The notes: a model not told the origin generated them from the sequence alone. A DNA stretch of 32,448 nt from Rhodoferax sp. OV413 (GCA_945861785.1 CAMAWD010000076.1:1-32448); one strand, 5' to 3'; numbered from the stretch's first letter, positions 7,708 through 16,745 are shown. Numbers and translations are program-made.

Positions 7708-8499
7708 TCAGACGCCGAAGATGCGCGCAAGTTGCACCATGGCAGCTTGCGCCCAGGGTGCGACATAACGCAGGCGGGGCCGCTTGGCTTCGCTGGCCTT
7801 GACGATCTGCGCCACGATGGAGCGGGTGTTGCGCGCCTCCAGAAAGTCAAAGGTGCGTTTCTCTTTGGCCTTCATGGCCGCGGCCTGCGCGCTGAAGTAC
7901 GACTGCTCGCCCATCCAGGCGTATTTGCGCTCGGTCATGGCCTGGTTGAAACCGGTGTGGAAGGCGCCGGGTTCGATCAGCGCCACATGCACGTTGCAGC
8001 GCAACTGGTCGAGTTCGGCGCGCAAGCCGGCACCGGCTGCCGAGAGTGCGAACTTGGTCATTGAATACGGCATCAGGAAGGGCATCGGGATGCGCCCGGC
8101 GATCGAGCTGACAAACAGCACCGTGCCGCGGCGGCGCGCGATCATGCCCTTGAGCGCGACCTGCGTCAATGCAAGGGTGGCAAAAAGATTGACCTCGAAC
8201 ACCTTGCGCACGCGGTCCATGTCGACTTCGGCCAGCGAGCCCGACTCACCCACGCCGGCGTTGTTGAGCAACACGTCGATGTCGATCGGCCGGATGCGCT
8301 CCCGGTCTGCTGCGTCGGTGATGTCGAGTTTGGACACCTCCAGCACCTGCCCCCGTGTTGCAGCCTCTGCGCGCAAGGCCTGCGCCTGGGCTTCATCGAA
8401 GGTGGTGGCAATCACCCGGTGGCCGCGCGCAGCCAGTGCGAATGCCGCGTCGCGGCCGATGCCGCTGCCGGCGCCGGTGATCAGGATGGTTTTTTTCAT
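7708..8499 (-). CDS. Short-chain dehydrogenase/reductase
   Basis: A 263-residue classical SDR. The cofactor loop T-G-A-G-S-G-I-G is at 8-15 and N-N-A-G-V-G at about 79-84. Catalytic Ser is in V-S-S-I-A-G, and Y145-S-M-T-K149 is the catalytic pair. It likely interconverts an alcohol and a ketone or aldehyde with NAD(P)H. The frame extends 19 codons upstream, but ATG 8499 places the Rossmann strand at the N-terminus and gives a 4-base ATGA overlap with the propeller gene. Inferred role: oxidising an alcohol released by the cluster A sulfatase. Confidence 0.9.
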   Translation of the reverse strand: MKKTILITGAGSGIGRDAAFALAARGHRVIATTFDEAQAQALRAEAATRGQVLEVSKLDITDAADRERIRPIDIDVLLNNAGVGESGSLAEVDMDRVRKVFEVNLFATLALTQVALKGMIARRRGTVLFVSSIAGRIPMPFLMPYSMTKFALSAAGAGLRAELDQLRCNVHVALIEPGAFHTGFNQAMTERKYAWMGEQSYFSAQAAAMKAKEKRTFDFLEARNTRSIVAQIVKASEAKRPRLRYVAPWAQAAMVQLARIFGV

Positions 8500-9752
8500 T
8501 GCACAAAAATCCTTGCAAGCCGGCCCATCGACGACCAGTAAAAATCGCGCCCCCAACCCGGGCTTGGAAACACCACGCCCTGGGTGAATCCGCCGCTGCG
8601 CACACGCGCCAGTTCGATGCCGGTCTCGATGGCCAGCACCACCACCTCTTCGGCGTTGCGCCGGTAGTCGTTGGTGACAAGTTCACCGGTGTCCGGGTAC
8701 AGGACCATGTGGCTGGCGCAGCCGAAACCGGCCTTGTGCCACAGCGGCGTCAGGGTCCGAAGTTCCGGGTCGAAACGCCAGGCCTGCAGGTGCGCATTGG
8801 CCGAGTCGTAGGCGACGACGATGCGCCGGCGCAGGTCCACCAGCGGCGGGTTGGTGATGCTGCCACCTTTGGCGCCACACACTTCCAGCATCTGGTGGTC
8901 GTTGGCGTCGTGCATCGACACCCGCACCAGCCGGTTGGCCGTGGGGCTCACGCCGGCACCCAGCATGGTGCGGAAATAACGGTGTTTGCCGTTGTCCATG
9001 AACCAGGCGTTTTGCCCGTCGAGCACCACGTCCCAGCCGTAGGTCTGGGCGCTGTTGCCGATGTAGTCGAAGCGCCAGTCGACGTCGGCCACCAACTGGC
9101 CGGCGGCGTCGCTCCAGTGGTAACGGAAGATAGCACGCACTCCCACCACGTAGACGGTGTTGCCAATGCTGCTCAGGCGCGCGATCGACGCCTCGGGGCA
9201 TACGGTGTCGGCGCAGGCCGGCACCAGTGTGTCGGGCTGCACCACCGTGAGGCGGGCCGCCGTGGTGTCGGACAGGTTCTTGGTGACGATCAGGCCGTTG
9301 TCCAGGATGACGAAGGAGTTGTAGGGCTGGTCGATCGGCAGTTGCAGCGAAGCCTGCAAGCCACAGGCGCGGTCGAGCCGGTGCAGGTAACGGCCGTACA
9401 CCACGACCAGGCTGCCGTTGCCGTGGATCGCCATGCCACCTGGCCACATCGGGCCGCCGGGCAGGCGGGGCGAACACTGGAGTGTCTTGAGCGTCTGTGG
9501 GTCGATGCGTTCCACACACGAGGTGGTGGGCAGCCCAAGCCGTGCCCGCAGCGCCGAATGGGTGAGCAGGTACACCTCGCCCGGCGCTCCCAGCACCGTC
9601 ATCGTGCTGAGCAGGGTGTTGCGGGTGACACAGCCGAGCCGTTCGCCCGGACGCAGCGCCAGCCCCGCGCCGCTGCGGGGTGCCTGCAGCCGCTGCGGGC
9701 CGCCATCCTCGCCCGGCCAGGGGCTGTCGAGGTATGCTGCGCCAGCCATCAT
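8496..9752 (-). CDS. Beta-propeller-like protein of unknown function
   Basis: A 418-residue protein. I do not recognise a named family. It has repeated beta-strand pairs with G-G-x-A-I-x-G-N-G-S-L and D-N-G-L-I-V-T-K-N-type turns, resembling NHL/PQQ-like or SMP-30-like propellers. Several Cys residues are conspicuous, but I see no clear signal peptide. The open frame continues far into the sulfatase gene as a shadow. The start is set by ATGATG at 9752-9747, which overlaps the sulfatase stop; either ATG is possible. The ATGA at its end couples it to the SDR. It could be a lactonase or a binding protein. Confidence 0.7.
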   Translation of the reverse strand: MMAGAAYLDSPWPGEDGGPQRLQAPRSGAGLALRPGERLGCVTRNTLLSTMTVLGAPGEVYLLTHSALRARLGLPTTSCVERIDPQTLKTLQCSPRLPGGPMWPGGMAIHGNGSLVVVYGRYLHRLDRACGLQASLQLPIDQPYNSFVILDNGLIVTKNLSDTTAARLTVVQPDTLVPACADTVCPEASIARLSSIGNTVYVVGVRAIFRYHWSDAAGQLVADVDWRFDYIGNSAQTYGWDVVLDGQNAWFMDNGKHRYFRTMLGAGVSPTANRLVRVSMHDANDHQMLEVCGAKGGSITNPPLVDLRRRIVVAYDSANAHLQAWRFDPELRTLTPLWHKAGFGCASHMVLYPDTGELVTNDYRRNAEEVVVLAIETGIELARVRSGGFTQGVVFPSPGWGRDFYWSSMGRLARIFVQ

Positions 9753-11527
9753 GCGCGGCTGCGCCGGCGCCAGATGGCAAGCACCCCGACCAGGCCCAGC
9801 ACGCCGGCCAATATGCCGAGCGCGGTGTTCTTGTAGGCCGGGATCCAGTAGTTGACGAAGGAGTTGATCAACACCTGGCGCGCCGGCTGGTAACCCTCTG
9901 GAATCGGCAACACACCATGGGCCAAGGCCCATGCGTCGTAGGCGGCCTGCAGCGACTTGAAAACTTCGGGCCGCTGCTGCTGCAGGTCGCGCGTCTCGCC
10001 CGGGTCGGTGCGCAGGTCGTACAGGTGCCAGGCGCCGTCGCCGACCGGTGGCAGGTTGCGCACCAGTTTGAGGTCGCCCTGGAAGAAGGCCGAATTGCCC
10101 GACAGTTCGTACCCGATGGAGTCCGTGGCAGAACGTGTGCTGGGCACCGCGCCGGTCAGCACGGGCAGCAGGCTGCGCCCGGCCAGGGTTTCGACCGCCT
10201 GGCCCCGGTAGCTGGTGCCAGGTGCCGCCACCTGGGCCAGGTCCAGCAGGGTGGGAACAATGTCGGTCACATGCGCCAGGCCACCGTTCAACTGGTTTTG
10301 CGGCATGCCGGCCACCCCAGAAATAATCAGCGGAACGCGGATGCCGCCCTCGCCGGAATAGAACTTGTACGACGCCAGTGGCGACGCGCTGGCGCTGGCC
10401 CAGCCCGGCCCTGGCACGGCATACGCGCCCTTGCCGCCGAGCCGCTCCAGGTCGCGCGAATACTGCGTCATCAGCCACAGCCGCGCCTCGGCGTAGTCCA
10501 AGCCTTCGGGGCCGTTGTCGGACAGGAACACGAACACCGTGTTGTCGAACTCGCCGCTGGCCTTGAGCTGCGCCACCAGCCGGCCGACCTGGTGGTCCAT
10601 GGCGTCGGCCATCGCGGCGTAGACCTCCATCAGGCGCGCCTGGTAACGTTTGTCGTCGGCGCTGAGAGCGGACCAGTCCGCTGTACTGGCCATCGTGACC
10701 ATCGGTGTGTCTTTGGGGACCAGGCCGAGTTGCACCGCCTTGTCGCGGCGCGCCTGGCGCAGCGCTGTCCAGCCCTGGTCGTAGCGGCCCCTGTACTTGT
10801 CGATGAACGCCTTGGGCGCTTGCAATGGCACGTGGTTGGCCTGGAACCCGACATACGCGAAAAACGGTTTGCCGCTTTTGGCACCGGAGCCGATGTAGTC
10901 GATCACCTTGTCGATGAAGAACTCCGACGAGTAGAACTCGGCCGGCATCACTGGCTCCTTGCCGTCCTCGAACCAATTGACCTTCGGGCCGTGCGCCAGA
11001 TAACGTTTGTCGGGCTCCCAGTTGTCCGAGCCGGTGTCGCCCTGGACGATGGAGCGGTCAAAGCCACGCCGGTTCGGCAAGTTGTGAGGCTCCGAGCCGA
11101 CGTTCCATTTGCCGGTGATGTAGGTGCGGTAACCGCTGTCCTGCAGCAGGGTGGCCACGGTCACGACCCGGTTGTTCAGCGAACCCAGGTACCCCGGTTT
11201 GCCCAGGTGCTCCTGCGGCATCGATTCGCGCAGGTTGCCGATTCCGGCCTTGTGGTGGTCCACACCGGTCAGCAGCATCGAACGTGTGGGGGCGCAGGAG
11301 GCAGCCACGTGGAAGTTGGAGAACCGCATGCCGCGCCGGGCCAGTTCGTCGAGGTTGGGCGTGGCGATTTCGCCACCGAAGGCGCCCACGTCGCTGAATC
11401 CCCAGTCGTCGGCGACCAGCACCACGATGTTGGGGCGCTGGGGTGCCGCGCTGGCTGCGGCGGCTGCGCAGCAGGCGCACAACCAGGCCAGAGTGCGCAG
11501 CCAGGTGCGCGGATTGTTGCCAGTCAT
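9749..11527 (-). CDS. Formylglycine-type arylsulfatase with C-terminal membrane helix
   Basis: A 592-residue sulfatase. Residues 1-29 look like a Sec signal ending A-S-A-A. The first metal site is V-A-D-D-W-G-F-S-D (Asp40, Asp41). The formylglycine motif is intact, C78-A-P-T-R82 followed by S-M-L-L-T-G. T-G-K-W-N and S-D-N-G-P-E supply further active-site residues. A hydrophobic helix near the C-terminus followed by R-R-R-S-R-A suggests an inner-membrane anchor with the catalytic domain in the periplasm. Family role: hydrolysing sulfate esters, with Cys78 oxidised to formylglycine. Frame upstream of ATG 11527 is shadow. Both ends have ATGA overlaps. Confidence 0.93.
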   Translation of the reverse strand: MTGNNPRTWLRTLAWLCACCAAAAASAAPQRPNIVVLVADDWGFSDVGAFGGEIATPNLDELARRGMRFSNFHVAASCAPTRSMLLTGVDHHKAGIGNLRESMPQEHLGKPGYLGSLNNRVVTVATLLQDSGYRTYITGKWNVGSEPHNLPNRRGFDRSIVQGDTGSDNWEPDKRYLAHGPKVNWFEDGKEPVMPAEFYSSEFFIDKVIDYIGSGAKSGKPFFAYVGFQANHVPLQAPKAFIDKYRGRYDQGWTALRQARRDKAVQLGLVPKDTPMVTMASTADWSALSADDKRYQARLMEVYAAMADAMDHQVGRLVAQLKASGEFDNTVFVFLSDNGPEGLDYAEARLWLMTQYSRDLERLGGKGAYAVPGPGWASASASPLASYKFYSGEGGIRVPLIISGVAGMPQNQLNGGLAHVTDIVPTLLDLAQVAAPGTSYRGQAVETLAGRSLLPVLTGAVPSTRSATDSIGYELSGNSAFFQGDLKLVRNLPPVGDGAWHLYDLRTDPGETRDLQQQRPEVFKSLQAAYDAWALAHGVLPIPEGYQPARQVLINSFVNYWIPAYKNTALGILAGVLGLVGVLAIWRRRSRA

Positions 11528-12852
11528 GCGGGCTGCTTTCTTGTTGCTTGGGCCGGACCGACCAGCGCCTCCTGCACTGCCCACAAGCGGTCCTGCCCCC
11601 AGACCGAAACCTCGCCGACGCGGAACGAGGGCACCCCCCACAGGCCGAGCGAGAACATCTCGGCGCGGTTGGTTTCGGCGACTGTACGCCAGCTTTCGTC
11701 CTGCAGCGCCGATTGCGCCGCATCCCAGGGCAGCCCCGCGCGTTCGGCGATCCGGCGCAAGCCGCGGTCGGCGCCGGCGTCGATGCCTTCGGACCACACC
11801 CCGCGCAGGAAGGACGCCACGTACTCCTGCCCTTTGCCCATGCGTTCGGCCAGCGTGATCAGCCCCATGCCGCGTTCGGTGGGTTTGCCCAGCGGGTCGT
11901 TGAGCCGGCCGAAAGCGATCTGGCGGGCGTGGGCCTCGCGCGCCGTGTCGAGGCTGATGTACATGCGCTTTTCACGCGGCACCGGCAGGCCGCGCATGGC
12001 CATCGGCAACACGTAGCGCAAGCGCACCGGCGCGCCGGTCAGGCGACCCAATTGAAATACCCTGGGCGCCACGATGGCGGTATAGGGGCTGCGCAGCGAG
12101 AGGAAGAAATCGATTGGCGTGCCATGCATCGCAGGCATTGGCGCGGCCAAATCGGCATCGGGCGGGAACATCAGGCCGGTCGCACCGTCACGTTGCGCAC
12201 CCAGGGCCTGCAGGCGCTGCTCCAGGTGGTAGAGGCGGTCCAGGCCCCAGTACCATTCGCCTTCGTAGAAGAAGGTCGCGCCCAGGTAATGGCCCATGCG
12301 CTGGCGCAGGCCGTCGGCATGGGTGGCATGGGCGTCGGCGTCGTCGGGCGGCACCGGGGCGAGTGGCCCGCCGGGCCAGTCGGTGCGCCCCAATGCTGCC
12401 GGGTCGGCCCACAAGGCCTGCGACAGCCGGCCGGCAACTTGTGCAAAGCGCCCGGCCTGGATTGCCGCTACCAGCAGGCACAAGGCCTGGTGGATCGCTT
12501 TCGCGCCTGGCTGGCGACCGGTGTCGGCGAAATCAAGGCCCCAATGCCGGGCCAGCAGGGCTGCGTCGCGTCGGCTGTAGGCCACCAATTTGTCGCGCTC
12601 CGGGGCGGCGCTGTCGGGTGGCACCCCGACCACATGCGGGACGAGTGCCACCTGGTAACGAGACAACAGGCGCGGCAATATGCCGGCGACCAGCGCGCTG
12701 TAGGGATCGTCCACCTGGTGGAAGTAATGCAGCACGTGGCCTTCGCCGCGCGCGCGGCGGGCCTTGTCGGCCTTGGCGCGAAGCGCAAGCAGGCGCTCGC
12801 GCGACAACATGCGTTGCGCGATGGTCGGCATCAACAGGCTTTTGAGTGACAT
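11524..12852 (-). CDS. Tandem DsbA-like/GST-kappa-like protein
   Basis: A 442-residue protein made of two thioredoxin-fold units of the DsbA/2-hydroxychromene-2-carboxylate isomerase type. Unit 1 (about 40-215) has F-H-Q-V-D-D-P-Y-S-A near 44 and ends with W-G-L-D-R-L. Unit 2 (about 246-432) has D-F-F-L-S-L-R-S-P-Y-T-A near 248, then G-V-P-S-F and W-G-Q-D-R-L. There is no C-x-x-C, so it is probably a glutathione-type transferase or isomerase rather than a disulfide oxidase. It is the first gene of cluster A, divergent from the TetR gene. The ATG at 12852 is likely. Confidence 0.8.
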   Translation of the reverse strand: MSLKSLLMPTIAQRMLSRERLLALRAKADKARRARGEGHVLHYFHQVDDPYSALVAGILPRLLSRYQVALVPHVVGVPPDSAAPERDKLVAYSRRDAALLARHWGLDFADTGRQPGAKAIHQALCLLVAAIQAGRFAQVAGRLSQALWADPAALGRTDWPGGPLAPVPPDDADAHATHADGLRQRMGHYLGATFFYEGEWYWGLDRLYHLEQRLQALGAQRDGATGLMFPPDADLAAPMPAMHGTPIDFFLSLRSPYTAIVAPRVFQLGRLTGAPVRLRYVLPMAMRGLPVPREKRMYISLDTAREAHARQIAFGRLNDPLGKPTERGMGLITLAERMGKGQEYVASFLRGVWSEGIDAGADRGLRRIAERAGLPWDAAQSALQDESWRTVAETNRAEMFSLGLWGVPSFRVGEVSVWGQDRLWAVQEALVGPAQATRKQPA

Positions 12853-12882
12853 GGGGGTGAACCTTCGCGGCCGACGTTACCG

Positions 12883-12894
12883 TACACTTATGTA
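12883..12894. promoter_or_regulatory. Candidate TetR operator in the divergent gap
   Basis: TACA-N4-TGTA (12883-12894) lies in the most AT-rich part of the 158-base gap between the cluster A start (12852) and the TetR start (13011). A looser ACAC/GTGT pair (12884-12887, 12900-12903) overlaps it. Position and symmetry fit autoregulation plus cluster control, but the arms are short. Confidence 0.3.
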
Positions 12895-13010
12895 TTGTTG
12901 TGTCGCGAATGTAGCACCAGCTGAAGACCGAGCGGGGAGAATCACCGGCCATGCGCACGTCGGGCCGCCCCAGGGGCGAGTTCCGCAGTGCGCAGCACGA
13001 AGGTACACCA

Positions 13011-13628
13011 ATGACCGCCGCCAGAAAAACCCGCAAACCCGCAGAGTCGTCGCGCCTCTCCCGCGACGACTGGCTCGACGCCGCGTTCCAGGCGGTGGTG
13101 GAGGGCGGTTTCGACAAGGTGCGTGTGCTTGGCCTTGCCGCCGCACTGGGGGTGACACGCGGCAGCTTTTATTGGCACTTTGTCGACCATGCCGAACTCA
13201 TTGCGGCGCTGCTGGCGCGCTGGCGCGAACGTGAACTGGCCGCCAACCGCAGCGTCGAGGGCAGCACCACCGAGGACCCGCAGCAGGACCTGCAGGCCGT
13301 GCTGGAGGCCGCACTGTCGCATGCCGGGGTCGATCTGGAGAACATGCGTTTCGAACTCGCGCTGCGCGGTCTGGGCCGGCGCGACGCGAGCGTCGCGAAG
13401 ATGCTGATAGAGGTGGACCAGCAACGGCTGCGTCTGTTCGAGGGCAAGTTCCTGCGCCTTACCAACGATGCCCGCAGCGCCGCCGACCTGGCTGCCTTGT
13501 TCTACCTGGCGATTGTGGGCAGTAACCAGGCGCTCAGCCGGCCGTCCAGCCCGCCGCAGGCCAAGGAGTATTTGCGCTCGATCATCACGGACTACCTGAT
13601 TCGGCGGCATGCGGTGGGGACTGCCTGA
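13011..13628 (+). CDS. TetR family transcriptional regulator
   Basis: A 205-residue regulator. The N-terminal helix-turn-helix is at about 18-65: W-L-D-A-A-F-Q-A-V, then V-R-V-L-G-L-A-A-A-L-G-V-T-R-G-S-F-Y-W-H-F. A helical ligand-binding domain with no recognisable ligand signature follows. GAAGG about 8 bases before ATG 13011 supports this start over the GTG/ATG 20 codons upstream. It is the only plus-strand gene of this neighbourhood and is divergent from cluster A, so it probably represses that cluster and itself in response to a pathway compound. Confidence 0.9.
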   Translation: MTAARKTRKPAESSRLSRDDWLDAAFQAVVEGGFDKVRVLGLAAALGVTRGSFYWHFVDHAELIAALLARWRERELAANRSVEGSTTEDPQQDLQAVLEAALSHAGVDLENMRFELALRGLGRRDASVAKMLIEVDQQRLRLFEGKFLRLTNDARSAADLAALFYLAIVGSNQALSRPSSPPQAKEYLRSIITDYLIRRHAVGTA

Positions 13629-13709
13629 CGCTTATGTGAAGCCAGACAAAACGCGCACCACTTCGGGGTCGAGCGCAACAGGGTTGGATGGGTTGGATGG
13701 AGATCGGAC

Positions 13710-14457
13710 TCAAATGACCGGCGCGGTGTGCGTCATCTGCTGCGGAATCATGAAATCGAAGTCGCAACCCAGGTCGGCCTGCGTGACACGCTGCTGGTAC
13801 AACCTGCGGTAACCGTGACCGGGCATGTCGCGGATGGTGGGCGGCGGCGTCCATTCGGTCAGGCGTTGCGCCATTTCTGCGGCGCTGATCTCCAGCGACA
13901 GGATGCGGTTCTCCACATCCAGCAGGATCATGTCGCCGTCCCTGACCACGGCCAGCGGCCCACCCACTGCGGATTCGGGTACCACGTGCAGAACAATGGT
14001 GCCAAACGCCGTGCCGCTCATGCGTGCATCCATCTCCTCACCCAAGGTCTTGCCCGAGACCGTCATGCAGTCGAGGTGGAGCAGATGTTTCAGTTCTTTC
14101 AGGACGGTCATCAGGCCGCCGTCCTCATGCAAGTGCTCCATGCAGTTCACGATCGAGGGAACGTCCTGCGCCCCTGCCGCCATCAACTGGGCCGGAATGG
14201 TCTTGTCGCACCCGCCAATCAGGACCGCCGCATCCACCGGCCTGCAAGACTCCGCGCTTGACCGCCTCGATCAACTGGGGGACATTCCCGTGACAGGGGT
14301 TGTAGTCGCTGAACGTATTGGTGACTCCGATGAAGGGCCGCTCCAGCATCTCGTCCGAATAACCCATGGCCTTGATGAAGGCCTTGCGCAGAAACAACGA
14401 GAACGCATCGTCCCCATAGGATGTCAGGCCACGACGGATACCAGTTTCATTTTTCAT
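13710..14457 (-). pseudogene. IlvD/Edd family dehydratase, broken by deletions
   Basis: Remains of an Fe-S dihydroxy-acid/sugar-acid dehydratase. The N-terminus from ATG 14457 has the family block D-Y-N-P-C-H-G-N (cluster Cys) and runs to about codon 73. A deletion then shifts the frame near 14235 to D-A-A-V-L-I-G-G-C-D-K-T-I-P. Later joins skip to C-M-E-H-L-H-E-D-G-G and then to S-G-T-A-F-G-T-I-V-L-H-V-V-P-E. About 249 codons remain where the family has about 570-590, so it cannot be active. It lies 7 bases downstream of the uronate dehydrogenase gene, where an aldarate dehydratase would be expected. Confidence 0.88.
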
Positions 14458-14464
14458 CACGCCC

Positions 14465-15313
14465 TCAGAGCGAACCGCCATCGATGCGTGTGGTGTCGCC
14501 CACGAACTCCATCGGACAATACATGCCGCCGTGGAACTGGGCCGCGATCGGGTCTTCCGGCGGTGACGTGGCCATCACTTCAGCGGCGTAGTCCTCGGCA
14601 TTGTCCCGCGGCCGGTAGCCCAGGAACTTCACGGACGTGTTGTCCCAGCGGCTGCGCAGATTGTTGGACACGCCATACGCCACGATAAAGTGGAACTGCG
14701 GGTGTTCGACGCAGCGTTGTACCAGTTGCGCCATGTCGCGGTGGCTGATCCAGGTCAGCAGGTGGCGCGACTCGCTCGGCCGGTCGGACGGCTGGAACGA
14801 GCCGATGCGCAGGCAGGCCACCGACAGGCCGTACTTGTCGGCATACAACCGGCCCACCGCCTCGCCGAATACCTTGGACACGCCGTACCGGCCGTCCGGG
14901 CGCGCGGCCACATCGGTGTCGATGAAGGTCTCGCGGCGGTGAAATCCGACTGCATGGTTGGAGCTGGCAAACACCATGCGCCGCACGCCCTGGCTGCGCG
15001 CCGCCTCATACACGTTGTAGCAACCCTCGATGTTCAGCGGCAGGACCGTGTCCCACGCGGCTTCCCCGGGCACGCCGGCCAGGTGGACGACGCAGTCGAT
15101 ACCCTGCATGCTGCGCTCGACCGCGGCCGGGTCGCAGATGTCCACCGTCTGCACTTCCTCGCCGGCTCCGGCCGCCGCCTGCGGTGCAATGTCCGTCAGG
15201 CGCAGCAGCGCATAACGCCCCCGCAACTGGGCGCGCAACGCGCGGCCGATGTTGCCGGCCGCGCCGGTGATGAGCACACGCAGGGCGCCGGGCTGGTCGA
15301 AAGGTGATGGCAT
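14465..15313 (-). CDS. NAD-dependent uronate dehydrogenase-like epimerase/dehydratase family protein
   Basis: A 282-residue extended-SDR protein. The Rossmann loop G-A-A-G-N-I-G is at 17-23, the catalytic Ser region F-A-S-S-N-H near 118, and Y143-x-x-x-K147. The S-S-N-H-A-V-G-F, R-P-D-G-R-Y-G-V-S-K and Y-G-V-S-N-N blocks resemble uronate dehydrogenases (Udh), which oxidise D-glucuronate or D-galacturonate to the aldarolactone. A propeller lactonase upstream and a broken IlvD/Edd dehydratase downstream fit an oxidative hexuronate route. A related sugar dehydrogenase cannot be excluded. ATG at 15313. Confidence 0.83.
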   Translation of the reverse strand: MPSPFDQPGALRVLITGAAGNIGRALRAQLRGRYALLRLTDIAPQAAAGAGEEVQTVDICDPAAVERSMQGIDCVVHLAGVPGEAAWDTVLPLNIEGCYNVYEAARSQGVRRMVFASSNHAVGFHRRETFIDTDVAARPDGRYGVSKVFGEAVGRLYADKYGLSVACLRIGSFQPSDRPSESRHLLTWISHRDMAQLVQRCVEHPQFHFIVAYGVSNNLRSRWDNTSVKFLGYRPRDNAEDYAAEVMATSPPEDPIAAQFHGGMYCPMEFVGDTTRIDGGSL

Positions 15314-15387
15314 GTGGGGTCCTGGGGTTGGTCTTGCCGGATGCTAGGGTCGCGCGGCGCTCGCGTCAACTCAAGGGAAAGCGATAC

Positions 15388-16497
15388 TCAGGGGAAAGCG
15401 ACGATCTCGACCCAGTTGGCGCCGTTGCCGGCGGGAAATTTCTGCAGCAGCGACAACGCACCGCTGGTCGGATCAATCACATAGACCGCAATCTTGTCCG
15501 AGTTTTCGCCGGTGGCGACCAGGAACCGGCTGGTCGGGTCGATGGCGAATCCGCGCGGCTGGCTCTCGGTCGGCGTGCTTGCGAGGTAGCCCAGCCCGCC
15601 GGTCTGCGAATCCACGCGAAACGCGCCCAGGGTGCTGCCGGTGCGCTCCGAGATGTAGAGGAATCGGCCGTCCGGCGTCAGATGTATGTCCGCGGCCCAG
15701 ATGTCGCGCTCCCGGTTGCGCTGGGGCGCGGCCTGCGCTGCGCCGACCGCCAGGCGCGGCGCGCCGGGCACCAGCGTCGTGTCGGCCGGCAGCCCCGATG
15801 CCGAGCCGATCTCGCTCAGCAGGCCGGTCGCGCCGTCCAGCGCGAAGGTGGTCACCGTGGCCAGGAATTCGCTCAGCACGTACAGGAACCGGTTGTCAGC
15901 CGAGGTGACAAAGTGGCGCGGCCCGCTCAGGGGCTGCATCTGTGCGACCGCGGGTGTGTTGGAGGACAAGCGCCCCGACTTTGCGTCGAAGGCAAACTGG
16001 AACATCTGGTCGCTGCCCAGCGCCGGAACATAGACGAAGCGGTTGCTCTGGTCGGTGCGGATCGCGTGGGCGTTGCGCCCCACCGCAATCACCTGTAGCG
16101 GCACTGCGGCCACGCGCCCGTCGCCACCGACCGCGTTGACGCTGACCAAGTGCCCCTGGTACGACGCGCCGAACAGGTAGCGACCGCTGCGGTCGAGCGA
16201 GATGTAGGGGAAGCTCTCCGCCAGCGGCGATACCGACGACGGCGTCAACGCGCCGGTATCGGGGTTTATCACATAGGCGTGTACCGAAAACGGCCTGGAG
16301 CGCACCGCGGCATAGAGAAAGCGCCGGTCCGGGCTCACGGCCATGGGACCGACGGCGCCCGCCGCTTTGACGCGCGCGCCCGGCTGCAGCACACCGTCGG
16401 GCTGCATGCGGTAGCTGGCGATGTCGCCGTCGGTCGCGTTGGAAACGTAGACGAAGGTTCCCGCCGGCGCGCTGGCGTGTGTTTTCTGTGCAGACAC
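15388..16497 (-). CDS. Seven-bladed beta-propeller lactonase (YbhE/Pgl-like)
   Basis: A 369-residue lactonase-family propeller with repeated blades of the form S-P-D-R-R-F-L-Y-A, S-A-D-N-R-F-L-Y-V and T-P-D-G-R-F-L-Y-I. No signal peptide, so cytoplasmic. Family members open 6-phosphogluconolactone or aldarolactones. Standing just before a Udh-like gene, it would open the aldarolactone that enzyme makes (inference). The start is GTG at 16497, supported by AAGGAG 9 bases upstream. It is probably the first gene of the operon; the ~250 bases upstream should hold the promoter. Confidence 0.88.
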   Translation of the reverse strand: MSAQKTHASAPAGTFVYVSNATDGDIASYRMQPDGVLQPGARVKAAGAVGPMAVSPDRRFLYAAVRSRPFSVHAYVINPDTGALTPSSVSPLAESFPYISLDRSGRYLFGASYQGHLVSVNAVGGDGRVAAVPLQVIAVGRNAHAIRTDQSNRFVYVPALGSDQMFQFAFDAKSGRLSSNTPAVAQMQPLSGPRHFVTSADNRFLYVLSEFLATVTTFALDGATGLLSEIGSASGLPADTTLVPGAPRLAVGAAQAAPQRNRERDIWAADIHLTPDGRFLYISERTGSTLGAFRVDSQTGGLGYLASTPTESQPRGFAIDPTSRFLVATGENSDKIAVYVIDPTSGALSLLQKFPAGNGANWVEIVAFP

Positions 16498-16745
16498 GGT
16501 GATACTCCTTGTGGGTGGTGGGACACGCCGTCAGCAAAGGTGTTGCCCCTTCGAGCCGACGTTGCCGCTTTGCGCTGGCGGCGATGCCGGCCCGGGCTTC
16601 GGGTTATCAGTCGGGCGAAGGGCCAAGCCCGTATCGTACGGCCAAGTACGCATGCAAATCCATCGTCCGTGTATGCATCAGGGCGCCGAAGCGCCGGCGA
16701 ATGGCACGAACCGCCGGTGGTCTTCATGGCCAAACATGAATCACC
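16498..16745. promoter_or_regulatory. Upstream region of the lactonase operon
   Basis: I see no gene here. It contains the lactonase ribosome site next to 16497 and a short perfect inverted repeat, CGTAC (16635-16639) and GTACG (16646-16650), about 140 bases upstream of the start. I could not pick convincing -35/-10 boxes. The inverted repeat is a weak operator candidate. Confidence 0.3.

Noticed and set aside
9753-10976. N-terminal extension of the propeller gene's frame
   Set aside because: It lies wholly inside the sulfatase gene on the same strand and reads as an Arg/Gly/Pro-rich shadow. The ATGATG at 9752 explains the start.
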